From the NCBI GenBank assembly GCA_963755695.1, contig CAVWLB010000008.1, positions 1,240,001 to 1,304,000 on the forward strand: a stretch of 64,000 nt of DNA, in the 5' to 3' direction. The position numbers and the translations under genes are program-made. The stretch is from QHWT01 sp963755695. GTDB taxonomy: Bacteria; Acidobacteriota; Vicinamibacteria; Vicinamibacterales; 2-12-FULL-66-21. Positions 9,022-18,356 of this stretch are shown here, piece after piece. The notes beneath the pieces were generated by a model. It made no database searches. It saw only the letters and a program-made list of their open reading frames with translations, and was not told the origin of the DNA. Position 1 is the first letter of the stretch, and the number at the start of each line of letters is the position of its first letter.

Positions 9022-10353
9022 ATGTTGCCTCGTTCTTGCCTCGTTGTCGCCTTGCTGTTGACCGCTCCGACCACATCCGCACAGGCGCCCGACTGGAAGC
9101 AGGTTGAATCGGAAGCGCTGTCGACGCTGCAGGCATACGTACGCATCGATACCTCGAATCCGCCAGGTGACGTGACCAAGGCGGCAGATTTCCTCGTCGA
9201 CCTCCTGAAGCGGGAGGGTATCGATGTGAAGCGCTACGAATCGAGTCCCGGGCGATCGATTGTGCTGGCGCGGCTGACCGGCAGCGGATCTGGTGCCAAG
9301 GCTCTCCTTCTGGAACACCACATGGACGTGGTCGCGGTTGACAGGAGCCGGTGGGCGCGCGATCCGTTTGGCGCCGACATCGCAGACGGGAAGCTCTGGG
9401 GCCGTGGCTCGATGGACATGAAAGGAATCGGCATCACCCAGATCTATGCCTTCCTGCTGTTACACCGTCTCAAGGTGCCGCTGGCGCGCGACGTGATCCT
9501 GATGGCGGTGCCGGACGAGGAGGTGGGGGGAGGGCTTGGTGCGCGGTGGATGCTCAAGAACCACTACGACGAGCTCGACCCGGAGTATGTCCTCGACGAG
9601 GGTGGCCTCGGCAGTCGCGACATGTTCACGCCGGGCAAGCTGGTGTTCGGCATCTCGGTCGCAGAGAAAAAGATCATGTGGCTGCGTCTTCGCGCCGAGG
9701 GGGTTGCCGGGCATGGTTCGCAGCCGCACCCGATGAACCCGAACGATCACCTCATGCGCGCACTGAACCGGTTGTTGAGCGACCCGATGCCGTCGGCGCG
9801 GTTTTCGGTCATCGATACGATGAAGGAGCGGGTCGGAACGCTCGCCGACAACAAATTCAACAGCGCGATCCAGCAGTCGACGATCTCGATCACCAGCCTG
9901 CGATCCGGCGTCGGGGAGCCGCCGAGGGCGAACGTCATCCCGTCGGTGGCCGAAGCCACGATCGACTGCCGCCTCCTGCCGGGAACGACTGCCGAGCAGT
10001 GGCTCGAGGAACTGGAGCGGCGGTTCGCGGATCCGACGATCAAGATAGAAGTGATCTACGAAAGCGAGGATCCGGTGGTGACGCCGCAGGACACGTCCTT
10101 CTATCGGGCCCTCGAGTCCGCGGTGAAGCGCCATCATCCCGACGCGATCGTGACGCCGATGATCGTGCCCTACGGCACCGATGCCAACATCTATCGTCCG
10201 AAAGGTGTCAAGAGCTACGGCTTCTTTCCCGGGATCGCTCCGACGGCGGCGATCGTGTCGATGCACGGCGACGCCGAATTCATCCCGACCGACGCGATCG
10301 GCCCCGCGATCCAGATCCTTTACGAGGCGCTGCGGGAGACGGTCGCGAAGTAG
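9022..10353 (+). CDS. Secreted M20/M25/M40 family metallopeptidase
   Basis: A 443-residue protein from the ATG at 9022, selected because the sequence MLPRSCLVVALLLTAPTTSAQA is a good signal peptide; an upstream start would extend into the repeat. The co-catalytic zinc ligands match the family: H100 and D102 (EHHMDVV), D132 (GSMDMKG), E166-E167 (PDEEVGG), D192 (LDEGG) and a late histidine in VSMHGDAEF. The lid domain motif GHGSQPHPMNPNDH is present. M20 enzymes hydrolyse dipeptides or N-acyl amino acids. With a signal peptide this one should act in the periplasm. Its 3' end overlaps the convergent YjbR gene by 74 bases. Confidence 0.92.
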   Translation: MLPRSCLVVALLLTAPTTSAQAPDWKQVESEALSTLQAYVRIDTSNPPGDVTKAADFLVDLLKREGIDVKRYESSPGRSIVLARLTGSGSGAKALLLEHHMDVVAVDRSRWARDPFGADIADGKLWGRGSMDMKGIGITQIYAFLLLHRLKVPLARDVILMAVPDEEVGGGLGARWMLKNHYDELDPEYVLDEGGLGSRDMFTPGKLVFGISVAEKKIMWLRLRAEGVAGHGSQPHPMNPNDHLMRALNRLLSDPMPSARFSVIDTMKERVGTLADNKFNSAIQQSTISITSLRSGVGEPPRANVIPSVAEATIDCRLLPGTTAEQWLEELERRFADPTIKIEVIYESEDPVVTPQDTSFYRALESAVKRHHPDAIVTPMIVPYGTDANIYRPKGVKSYGFFPGIAPTAAIVSMHGDAEFIPTDAIGPAIQILYEALRETVAK

Positions 10354-10699
10354 CGTCGAGCGCGGCCTGCGCCTTTTTCGTCAGCTTCGATTTCACCAGC
10401 GTGTGAGCCTCGCGGATGCAGGCGTCGATCGTTCGATCGTCGAGCGCGTCGAAGCGCTCGAGCGCGACCCACTTCGCGCGGGCAAGGTAAGGCGCCGCAA
10501 CCACCCCGTCGCATTCCTGCAGGACGACGAATTGTTCGTCGGAACATTTGAACGAGACCCGGTGGCTGGCGTCCGCCTCCAGGGCGGCGACCGCAAACAT
10601 TCGGCCGCCAACCTTGAATACCAGGTCGTTTCCCCACTGGACGTGCTCGGTCGCACCCGGCATCGAGAGGCACAATTTTCTGAAGCGTTCGACGTTCAT
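10280..10699 (-). CDS. MmcQ/YjbR family protein
   Basis: About 139 residues from the ATG at 10699 (MNVERFRKLCLSMPGATE); a second ATG at 10726 adds nine residues and also begins MNV. The GATEHVQWGNDLVFKVGGRMFAV region and the lysine/arginine-rich later half match the YjbR/CyaY-like fold of MmcQ proteins, sometimes described as DNA-binding. Its role is not established. The C-terminal tail is rich in Arg, Ser and Gly because it is read antisense through the end of the M20 gene. It is divergent from the PEGA-protein gene across a short repeat and two palindromes. Confidence 0.8.
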   Translation of the reverse strand: MNVERFRKLCLSMPGATEHVQWGNDLVFKVGGRMFAVAALEADASHRVSFKCSDEQFVVLQECDGVVAAPYLARAKWVALERFDALDDRTIDACIREAHTLVKSKLTKKAQAALDATSRPSPAAPRKGSGSRGRSRRSG

Positions 10700-10724
10700 A
10701 AGCGAAATCGCCCAAGCAACATTC

Positions 10725-10760
10725 ACTGAATCACCAACTTACCAAAATCACCAAATCGTG
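10725..10760. repeat. Short 'tcaccaaa' repeat
   Basis: Three to four copies of the TCACCAA and TTACCAAA word lie between the YjbR gene and the PEGA gene. They belong to the same family as 6058-6109. Confidence 0.6.
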
Positions 10761-10781
10761 ATCGTTTCGACAGCCCTGTAA

Positions 10782-10816
10782 ACGCCTCGAGGCGTCCCCC
10801 CGCCTGTTGAACAGGC
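10782..10816. promoter_or_regulatory. Two adjacent palindromes upstream of the PEGA gene
   Basis: A perfect 14-base palindrome (ACGCCTCGAGGCGT, 10782-10795) is followed by a seven-base-arm inverted repeat (GCCTGTT-g-AACAGGC, 10802-10816). They lie between divergent genes, where an operator or promoter would be expected. No matching regulator can be named. Confidence 0.4.
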
Positions 10817-10900
10817 ATGAAGTGTCGCGGCCATAGAGGTTTGCCGCTGTTGGCCCGATTCATGACAGGCGTGGTCCCGCCGTTGCAGTCGCCCGATCGT

Positions 10901-13502
10901 ATGAACAGGGTGTCCGCCCCCATGGAGCGTCCCGAGGCGCCGCTTTTCTCCGACGGTCTCGGTGCTCGCGTGGTCGCGGTCGACGGCGCCACGGGGGACC
11001 TGCTGCAGATTCTCCGCCTGCGGCCGCAGCTGCTCTCGGTCCCGTCGTTCGAGTTCGCCTTGCGGGAGCGCGCGGCGCGCCTGGCCAACTTCCGGCACGC
11101 CTATTACGCGCGCGTGCGCCGCGTCGATCGTCAGCCCGGCGGGCTCGCCATCGTGTCGGATCATACCGAGGGAACGCGGCTGTCGGAGATCCTGCGGGTC
11201 GCGTCGGAGCGGCGGCTGTCGCTCGACTTGAACGCGGCATTGTGCCTGATTCGGCAGCTGGTGCCGGCGGTCGCGCTGCTCCACGAGAATGCCCGTGATG
11301 TCGCCCACGGCGCCATTGCCGCGGAACGTCTGATCGTCACCCCGCACGCGCGACTCGTGGTCGCGGAGCACGTGCTTGGATCCGCGGTCGAGCAGTTGCA
11401 GTTCAACCGCGAACGGCTCTGGCAGGAGCTGCGGGTGGCGGTGCCGTCAATTGCGGGTCCGCCGCGATTCGATCACCGCGCGGACGTCACCGCGATCGGC
11501 CTTATCGCTCTCGCATTGATTCTGGGCCGCCCGATCCACCCCGAAGAGTATCCGCAGCGCGTCGGTGCGGTCTTGGGCGCGGCCGTCGCGCGCTCGACGC
11601 TGGGGGAGGATCAACCACTGCCGCCATCGTTGCGGACGTGGGTGGCCCGCGCGCTGCAGCTCGATTCGCGCCACGGATTTGCGTCCGCCGTGGAAGCGCA
11701 GAACGCGCTCGAAGAGGTGCTGGCCGAAGACACTGGATTCGTCGCCGCGCCGGTCTCGCTCGAAACGTTCCTCTCTCGCTACATCACTGCGCTGCTCGAA
11801 CCCGCGGTCATCGAACCTCCTGTCAAGACCGCTGCTGCCGAGACGTCGCCCTTCATTGAAGCGTCTCCGGCCGCACCGGCCACGCCGGCGGGTGAATCGG
11901 TCGCCGCTCGGTCGACGCAAGAGGTTCCGAGCGTCAGGCCCTCGTTCAACGACGTCGCCGCGCTCAAGGCAGAATTCGTCGAGGCGCTCGCAGAAACGCC
12001 GGACCCGAACTCGGTGCGGGCCGCCACGGCCTCTCGGGCTTCCCGGCCCGCGCTCGAGCCACCCGCTACCAGGAAAACGGTCGCCGAGGCTTCCGCGCGA
12101 CAGGGCCCGCCCTCGAGACCGGCGGCTCCCGCCGCTCAAACCAGGGCAGTCGTGGCTGAAACGCCCAAGCCTGTCGGTGCCCAGCCGCCCAAGCCCCTCG
12201 TCCCGACGGAGGCTTCCAGGCCGGTCGTCGCCATCGAAGCGCCCAAGCCGCCGTGGTCTGACGGACGGTTTCAAACCGGTCGTCGCGGCCGAAGCGTCGA
12301 CGCCCGCCGTCACCATCGTAGCGCCGAAGGCTGTTGTGTCGGAGGCGTCGACCGCGGTCGCCACGATTCCGTTCGAACGGCTCGATGCTGTTGCCGACGT
12401 CCCGACTGAGCCGGTTACCGCGAAGCCGATTGATGCCCCCGACATCACCGAACTTCTACGCTCGATCGATGCGTCGGCGGCGCCGCTCGAAGTCGAGATG
12501 TCCCGCTCGGACGAAGAGCGGATGTTCGAACCGGAACCCCAAAAGACGCGAACCGGTCGATCGAGCTGGCGTCGGGTCGCAGTCGTGATGCTCGTGATCA
12601 TTGCGGTCGGAGAAGGCGGAGTCATCGCATCGCGGATGATGCGCAAGCCTTCCGCGCCCAGCAGCGGCATGTTGTCCGTTCAGACGAACCCGCCGGGCGT
12701 GGCGATCTTCGTCGACGGCGAGTCGCGCGGCAACACGCCGGCGCGCATCTCCCTTGGCGCCGGTTCGCACATCCTCGAACTGCGAGGACGCGGCGTGCCG
12801 CGGGTCATTCCGGTCAACGTCAGCGCTGGCGCCGAGGTGTCACAGTATCTCGAACTGCCGGAAACGCCGTCGGCGGGAAGTCTCCTCGTGCAATCGGATC
12901 CGCCGGGCGCACGGGTGACGATCGACGGCGTCGAGCATGGCGTTGCGCCGGTCAGCGTTGCGGATCTTTCACCGGGCGATCACGAAGTGGTGCTGCAGAA
13001 CTCGGGCGGCGCTCCGGTTCATCAGCACGTCGTCATCCAGGCGGGCGTCACCTCGTCGGTCCTCGCTCCAGTTGCAGCCGCGCAGGGGCCGGTCTCCGGT
13101 TGGCTCACCGTCAAGTCGCCGGTGGCGATGGAGATCAAAGAGGGCGGACGGCTGGTCGGTACTACGGATTCCGAGCGGCTCATGATGAGTGCCGGCCGCC
13201 ACGAAGTCGAACTGGTCAACGACACGCTCGGCTTCCGCGCCACGAAAGTCGTCCAGGTGCAGCCTGGCAAGGTCGCGCCGCTCGAGGTGGAGTTGCCTCA
13301 GGGATCGATCAATCTGAACGCGTCGCCGTGGGCCGAGGTGTGGATCGACGGCCGTCGCGTCGGCGAAACACCGATTGGCAACCTTGCGATTCCCATTGGG
13401 CCGCACGAGATCCTCTTCCGCCACCCGCAGTATGGCGAGAGGAAGCAGGCAGTGTCGGTGACGATGAATGCGCCCGTGCGCTTGAGCATCGACATGAAAT
13501 AA
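10901..13502 (+). CDS. Pseudokinase-PEGA membrane protein (frameshifted)
   Basis: Reconstructed at about 866 residues. The N-terminus resembles the C-lobe of a bacterial Ser/Thr kinase: LLHENARDVAHGAI sits where HRDLKPxN should be and RADVTAIGLIALALILG matches the post-activation helix. The HRD and DFG residues are missing, so it should be a pseudokinase. A long Pro/Ala/Glu-rich linker follows, then a membrane helix (RVAVVMLVIIAVGEGGVI) and three PEGA domains marked by NPPGVAIFVDG, DPPGARVTIDG and ASPWAEVWIDG. The frame breaks near 12255; removing one base in CCGCCG rejoins the linker to GFKPVVAAEAS. The start is ATG at 10901, with ATG 10922 as alternative. PEGA domains usually face the periplasm or surface, so a sensing or scaffold role is possible. 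Confidence 0.75.
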
Positions 13503-13514
13503 ACGAGGTTGATC

Positions 13515-14433
13515 ATGTCCAGTCCAGCCCGTCGAATCCTCGTTCCGCTCCTCCTCGCCGGATCGGTTGCGCGAATGGCATTCGGCCAGGTGCCCTCGGG
13601 CAAGGATCCGGTCGGAACCGCACGCGACTTGTACGCATCGGCGCGATACGACGAGGCGCTGGCTGTGCTGAACGACCTCAAGCCAACGGATGCGACGCCG
13701 GTCAGCGATCGCCGTTCGATCGAGCAGTACCCGCTCGTTGTGCCTGTTGGCGCTCGGCCGCGGAACTGAAGCGGAGGGCGCAATCGCTGCCGTCGTGACG
13801 GCGGATCCAGCCTATCAGCCGAGCGAGACGGAGGCGTCGCCGCGGGTACGCGCGGCATTTTCCGAGGTCCGGCGGCGACTACTGCCTGATATCGCGACCA
13901 ACCGCTACACCGAGGCGAAGGCGGCGTACGACCGGAAGGACTATGCGACGTCGATAAAGCAATTCCGCCGGGTGCTGTCGCTGCTCGACGACCCCGACAT
14001 GGCCGGCCGCCTCGCCGATCTCCGTTTGCTGTCCTCCGGCTTCATGGATCTCAGCCTTGCGGCGTCGGCTCCGCCACCCGAACCGAAAAAAGATTCAGTC
14101 CCGGCCCCGCCTCCGGCTGATCCTCAGCCCGAGACAAACCGAATCTACACAAGCGACGATCGAAACGTGACGCCTCCCATCGTCATTCGGCAGGAACTGC
14201 CGGGTGTACCGGCGGCGATCACGAGGCAGGCGCGCGAGCACGGGCTGCTCGAGCTCGTCATCGATGAGGCGGGTCGGGTCATCTCGATGGCGATGCGCGA
14301 GTCAGTGCATCCGATGTACGACACGATGGTGCTGAATGCCGCGAAAGATTGGCGTTATCAGCCGGCAATGCTCCAGGGAAAGCCCGTGCGCTTCCGAAAG
14401 ATGATCCAGGTCAACGTCCGACGGCCTGAGTAG
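13515..14433 (+). CDS. TonB C-terminal domain protein with TPR-like region (frameshifted)
   Basis: Begins at ATG 13515 with a signal peptide (ILVPLLLAGSVARMAFG), 12 bases after the PEGA gene, so it is probably cotranscribed. The first 75 residues contain a TPR-like motif (ARDLYASARYDEALAVLNDL). The frame then breaks near 13732, where deleting one C gives EQYRSLCLLALGRG and opens the remaining 230 residues. These hold a second repeat-like helix pair (AKAAYDRKDYATSIKQFRRV), a proline-rich linker and a TonB-like domain (GLLELVIDEAGRVISMAM, then ALNAAKDWRYQPA-type ending). TonB-like domains transfer force or signals between the inner and outer membranes. Here a partner role to the PEGA protein is likely. 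Confidence 0.75.
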
Positions 14434-14689
14434 CGTATTACCTTCCCGGCCGACACTTTCCTCGGTAGGGCAACCGCCTCCACAGGCTACTGCTGCCCTC
14501 CCAGACGTCCCCTCGCTTGGGAAAGCCCCGGATCCGACTGGACCGTGTAATTTTTGATGACGGCTGGCCTATTTTCCACTCATCAGTAGGCTCGGCAGTA
14601 GACGCCTCATCTTGCAGAATTGCGTCCCACGTATTACGTTTGCAGTTTCTCGCTGCGTGGCAACAATCTCGCACAGCGAATCCGCCGAG
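14434..14689 (+). promoter_or_regulatory. Long structured leader before the HTH-propeller gene
   Basis: A 256-base gap free of the word repeats seen elsewhere. It can form nested stems: AGGGCA pairs with TGCCCT around an inner GCCT-ccac-AGGC (about 14466-14499), followed by TCCCA pairing with TGGGA, then CCTA pairing with TAGG near 14567-14589. This could be a cis-acting RNA, a promoter region with operators, or chance folding in GC-rich DNA. It does not match any riboswitch consensus that I can recall. Confidence 0.3.
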
Positions 14690-16660
14690 ATGCCCACTCG
14701 AGTTTCGTTAGCTGAATTGGCCGCTTCGGGCGTGCGCCTGCGCGCCACCGATGCCGTGGCCATCGTGTCGGAGATATGCCGTCAGCGCGATGGTGGAGCG
14801 CTACGCGGCATCCCATCCGCGCACATCGTCCGCCTGACCGAGCAAGGCGCAGTCGTCGTCGAGGGACCCGTCAATACGGATCGACCACCAGTCGCCGCCG
14901 CTGCAGCACTTCTCGATGAGCTCCTCGAAAACTTCGATGCGCCGGCCGAGTACCGTGCTCCAGGGGCCCTGCGCCTGGCTGTCGCGCGGGCGCTTGGCAC
15001 GCTCGATCTGCCGGCCTACGGCTCACTCGACGAATTCTGCGACGCCATCCGCCGCTTTTCGGCGCCAAGCCTCGAGCAGGTCGTGCGCAACCTCTTTGCG
15101 GCGTTCACGGCGGCACCTCCGCCGGTGTCCCGCGAACATGCCGAGCCCGCTCAGCATTCGGCGCCCGTTCCAATCGAACTTCCGGCTCGCGAAACGCTGA
15201 CGATCTCTGACGTTCGTCGAGCCCGGCGAGCGACCGGCTTGTCGCTGGACGAAATTTCCGCCCGCGCCCATATCCCAGCACCCTTGCTGCGTGAACTGGA
15301 GTGGGGATATCTGCGGAACTGGCCGGACGGGCTCTATGGCCGATCACAGATGGTGCGTTATGCGCGCGCGGCCGGCCTCGACGAATCGGTGGTGATCAGC
15401 GTCGCATTACCGCTTCTCGAAGAAGCCGTCTCGATGCGTGCTTCCGGAAAGGCCGACACCGCGCCGGCGGAACAGCCGATCGAAGCGCTCATGCCCTACA
15501 CCCCGCAGCCCGTTCAGCCGGTGATTGTTGATGCGCCGGTGGCGACGGTCGAAGCTCCGCGACGAGGCGCCCGCGGGATCTGGCTTGCCGCAGTCGCGTC
15601 TGCAGCCATGCTGGCCATTGCATTCGTACCAAGGGTACGGGAGCACGCTCAGCTGATCGTTCCGGCAGAGTTCTTTTCCACCAGCGTGGAATCACCAAAG
15701 CCGCCCCCAGCGACCCAACCGCTCGCGCAAGAAGCCACCATTCAAGACAATGGCACGCGCGGAAGCGCCACACCGCAAATTCCAGCGCGCGAGAATGCCA
15801 CGGCTGAAACGACTGGCACGACCGCGACGAACGGCCACGACGTCGATGTCGCTGCGCCGCAGCCTCGTCAGGAGGAAGAGTCACACCTCCTGACTCAAGC
15901 GGCGTCCTACTCGCCGAGCTTTTCCAACATCGGCACCGCGATGTTCTTCCGCGAGCGGGACAGTGCGGGCAGTGCCCTCGTGCGCGCCGATACCGGCACG
16001 CGTGGGGAGGTTCTGAAGATCACTCGCATTGTCGACGACAACGCGCAGAACTTCCACGTACGCCCGTCGCCCGACGGTGCCTACATCGCGTTCGACTCGG
16101 ATCGTGACGGGACACGCGCGGTGTTCGTGGCCGATGCCGACGGTCACAACGTTCATCGGGTAAGCGGCGAAGGCTTTGCCGCCGTGCCGAGCTGGTCCCC
16201 GGATGGCTCGCAGCTCGCGTTCGTCAAGGGCGAAGAGAATGATCCACAGGTCTGGAATCTCTGGACGACCGACCTCCAGACCGGGAAGCTCCAGCGCCTC
16301 ACGTCTTACACCGACGGCCAGCCCTGGGGCGGCTCGTGGTTCCCGGACGGCACCCGAATCGCGTATAGCCACGAGACCGAGCTGGTAATGATGAATCTCG
16401 ACACCGGTACGCGGCGCGTCTTCACGACACCGGTCAGCGGTCAGCCGATTCGCACGCCTGCGGTGTCTCCGGACGGCCGGCGCATCATCTTCCAGGTGTC
16501 CCACGACGGTGCATGGCTTCTCGATCTGCGAAACGGATCGATGCGTCGCGTGCTGGATGATCCCACCGCAGAGGAATACAGCTGGGCGCCCGACGGTCAC
16601 CGCGTCGCCTTCCACAGCCACAAGGCCGGCGGCTGGGGCGTATGGGTCATGGGACAGTAG
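14690..16660 (+). CDS. RodZ-type HTH protein with TolB-like beta-propeller
   Basis: A 656-residue protein from ATG 14690. Residues 1-145 look like a degenerate kinase C-lobe (DAVAIVSEICRQ, SAHIVRLTEQGAVVVEG, ALRLAVARALG). An HTH_25-type helix-turn-helix follows (LTISDVRRARRATGLSLDEI to RSQMVRYARAAGL), then a linker, a membrane helix (IWLAAVASAAMLAIAFVP), an Ala/Thr-rich stalk and a C-terminal propeller with PD40 repeats (SPDGAYIAFDSDRDG, SWSPDGSQLAFV, SPDGRRIIFQV, WAPDGHRVAFHS). RodZ-like cytoplasmic HTH domains bind cytoskeletal or assembly partners, while TolB-like propellers bind periplasmic proteins. The protein should therefore span the inner membrane and couple the two sides. Adjacent to the PEGA and TonB genes. 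Confidence 0.8.
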   Translation: MPTRVSLAELAASGVRLRATDAVAIVSEICRQRDGGALRGIPSAHIVRLTEQGAVVVEGPVNTDRPPVAAAAALLDELLENFDAPAEYRAPGALRLAVARALGTLDLPAYGSLDEFCDAIRRFSAPSLEQVVRNLFAAFTAAPPPVSREHAEPAQHSAPVPIELPARETLTISDVRRARRATGLSLDEISARAHIPAPLLRELEWGYLRNWPDGLYGRSQMVRYARAAGLDESVVISVALPLLEEAVSMRASGKADTAPAEQPIEALMPYTPQPVQPVIVDAPVATVEAPRRGARGIWLAAVASAAMLAIAFVPRVREHAQLIVPAEFFSTSVESPKPPPATQPLAQEATIQDNGTRGSATPQIPARENATAETTGTTATNGHDVDVAAPQPRQEEESHLLTQAASYSPSFSNIGTAMFFRERDSAGSALVRADTGTRGEVLKITRIVDDNAQNFHVRPSPDGAYIAFDSDRDGTRAVFVADADGHNVHRVSGEGFAAVPSWSPDGSQLAFVKGEENDPQVWNLWTTDLQTGKLQRLTSYTDGQPWGGSWFPDGTRIAYSHETELVMMNLDTGTRRVFTTPVSGQPIRTPAVSPDGRRIIFQVSHDGAWLLDLRNGSMRRVLDDPTAEEYSWAPDGHRVAFHSHKAGGWGVWVMGQ

Positions 16661-16880
16661 AAATTGGTGAATTGGTAAATTTGTGATTTGGTGATTTCAC
16701 CGTCCGGAGGTGATTTCACCGTCCGGAGGAAAGTTCACAAGCCTGTCAGGACGTCAATCACCAAATCTTCTGCTCACCAAAATTACCAAATCAAGATTGG
16801 TTGATCCGTGAGTAGTCGGCCTGGGACGAAAATCACCAAATCTCCGGATCGCCAAGTTACCAATTCGAGATCACCAAATC
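16661..16880. repeat. Large 'tcaccaaatc' repeat with inverted arms and a 19-bp tandem duplication
   Basis: The left part carries GATTTGGTGA words and the right part their complement, TCACCAAATC, so the region could fold into long imperfect hairpins. Inside it, GGTGATTTCACCGTCCGGA occurs twice back to back (16690-16708 and 16709-16727, identical). The tract fills the gap between two genes on the same strand and ends about 40 bases before the M23 gene. Confidence 0.8.
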
Positions 16881-16923
16881 GTCAGGATCGTCGCCCGCCG
16901 GATTCTGCTATGCTCCGGGCACA

Positions 16924-18207
16924 TTGAAGCTCCGACCCCTTCTCACACTCACGATCGCGGTCGTCTCCTGTAACAAGCAGGAGCCAGTCAGGCATACGGC
17001 GCCGCCGCTGCGAGCTGACATCCTTCTCACATCGGAGATCGAGACCATCGAAGGGCGGGTGCCTCGCCACTCGACGCTCGACACGCTGCTGCGCGCGAAC
17101 AATCTGCAGGAGACCTTCGTCGCTGACGCGGTGAATGCTGCGCGAGCGGTCTTCGATCCGCGGCATTTTCGCGCCGACCAGCCGTATCGCCTCGTGCGCA
17201 CGATCGACGGACTGCTGCGTGAGTTCGAATATCAGATTGACACCGATCGGTTCCTGCGCATCGTGAGCCGGGGAGAAGGAGACGGAGAAGGCACCATCGA
17301 GCTCGAAGCGGAAGTCGTGCCTTACGAGAAACAGACCGAGATCGTTGCCATCGACGCAAGGATCGACGGCGACCATCCATCACTGATCGCGGCCATCGAC
17401 CAGTCGGGAGAGAACGTCCAGCTCGCGATGGCGCTCGCCGAAATCTTCAGCGGAACGGTCGACTTTCAAAGCGACCTTCAGCTCGGTGATTCGTTCCGGG
17501 TGCTGTTCGAGAAGCATTCGCACGACGGCGAGTTCTCGGACTACGGCGCGATACTTGGCGCCGAGATCGACGTGGATGGTCATCACCATCAGGCGTTTCG
17601 CTGGCAGGACGGCACGGCCGCGAAGCCGGCGTACTACGACGAAAACGGCCGCTCGCTCAAACGATTCTTCCTGCGATCGCCGCTTCGCTTCGAGCCCCGC
17701 ATCACGTCAGGATTCTCCCGGCGACGGCTGCATCCGATCGATCACGTCTACCGCGCGCATCTCGGCGTCGACTACGGCGCGCCGACCGGATCTGCGGTCG
17801 TGGCGGTGGCTGGCGGCGTGGTCGTGTCGGCAGGCTACAGCGGCGCCGGCGGCAACATGGTGCACCTGAAACATCCGGACGGCTTCGAGACCTACTACCT
17901 GCACCTGTCTGCGTTTGGAAAGGGCATTCGTTCCGGCGCGCGCGTCGACCAGGGACAGCTCATCGGCCGAGTGGGAGCGACTGGCGCCGCAACCGGCCCT
18001 CACCTGGATTACCGGTTGAAGAAGAACGGCCTCTTCGTCAACCCAATCGCCACGCACTCGCGGCAGGCTCCGGGCGAACCCATCCCGTCCGCGCACCTCG
18101 CCGCCTTCCGCGAGTCGCGCAATGCGCTGATCGCGAAATTGTCGACGACCCTTCTCGCAGCAGCTGTGCCGATGCCCGATGCGGAGCACGCCGCCGCGCA
18201 GAAATAG
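16924..18207 (+). CDS. M23 family peptidase, putative lipoprotein
   Basis: About 427 residues starting at a TTG (16924); no ATG is suitably placed. The N-terminus MKLRPLLTLTIAVVSCNKQ has a lipobox-like VVSC, so it is probably an outer-membrane or periplasmic lipoprotein. A central domain resembles the dimerisation/OapA region of Csd3-type peptidases. The C-terminal LytM domain keeps its zinc ligands: H and D in HLGVDYGAPTG, then YYLHLSAF and GPHLDYRL. Such enzymes cut peptidoglycan cross-bridges or stem peptides during envelope growth. A short Ala-rich tail follows. It lies after the HTH-propeller gene, across a large repeat. Confidence 0.88.
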   Translation: MKLRPLLTLTIAVVSCNKQEPVRHTAPPLRADILLTSEIETIEGRVPRHSTLDTLLRANNLQETFVADAVNAARAVFDPRHFRADQPYRLVRTIDGLLREFEYQIDTDRFLRIVSRGEGDGEGTIELEAEVVPYEKQTEIVAIDARIDGDHPSLIAAIDQSGENVQLAMALAEIFSGTVDFQSDLQLGDSFRVLFEKHSHDGEFSDYGAILGAEIDVDGHHHQAFRWQDGTAAKPAYYDENGRSLKRFFLRSPLRFEPRITSGFSRRRLHPIDHVYRAHLGVDYGAPTGSAVVAVAGGVVVSAGYSGAGGNMVHLKHPDGFETYYLHLSAFGKGIRSGARVDQGQLIGRVGATGAATGPHLDYRLKKNGLFVNPIATHSRQAPGEPIPSAHLAAFRESRNALIAKLSTTLLAAAVPMPDAEHAAAQK

Positions 18208-18258
18208 AGCCGATTGCGGCAGGACGCGCATCGGGCGGTCGTCCTTCAGCGAACAGCC

Positions 18259-18270
18259 TCAACGCGTTGA
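18259..18270. promoter_or_regulatory. 12-bp perfect palindrome in the DUF1015 upstream region
   Basis: TCAACGCGTTGA is a perfect palindrome about 90 bases before the DUF1015 gene that heads the serine genes. It could be an operator. No second copy was noticed nearby, and chance is not excluded. Confidence 0.3.
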
Positions 18271-18356
18271 ACCGGGATCGGTGAACCGCCGGCCTGCTCC
18301 AGTGCGCGGTCCTGCCGGGTGATCCCCGATCTCCCATCCGTGGCTAGAATAGGCGG

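Noticed and set aside
12240..13760. Programmed frameshifting in the PEGA and TonB genes
   Set aside because: No slippery heptamer or stimulatory structure is evident, and identical single-base changes are scattered through unrelated genes.
14450..14540. c-di-GMP-type (GEMM) riboswitch in the leader at 14.45 kb
   Set aside because: GGGCAACC and AAAGCC words are suggestive, but the order and core residues do not match the consensus that I know.
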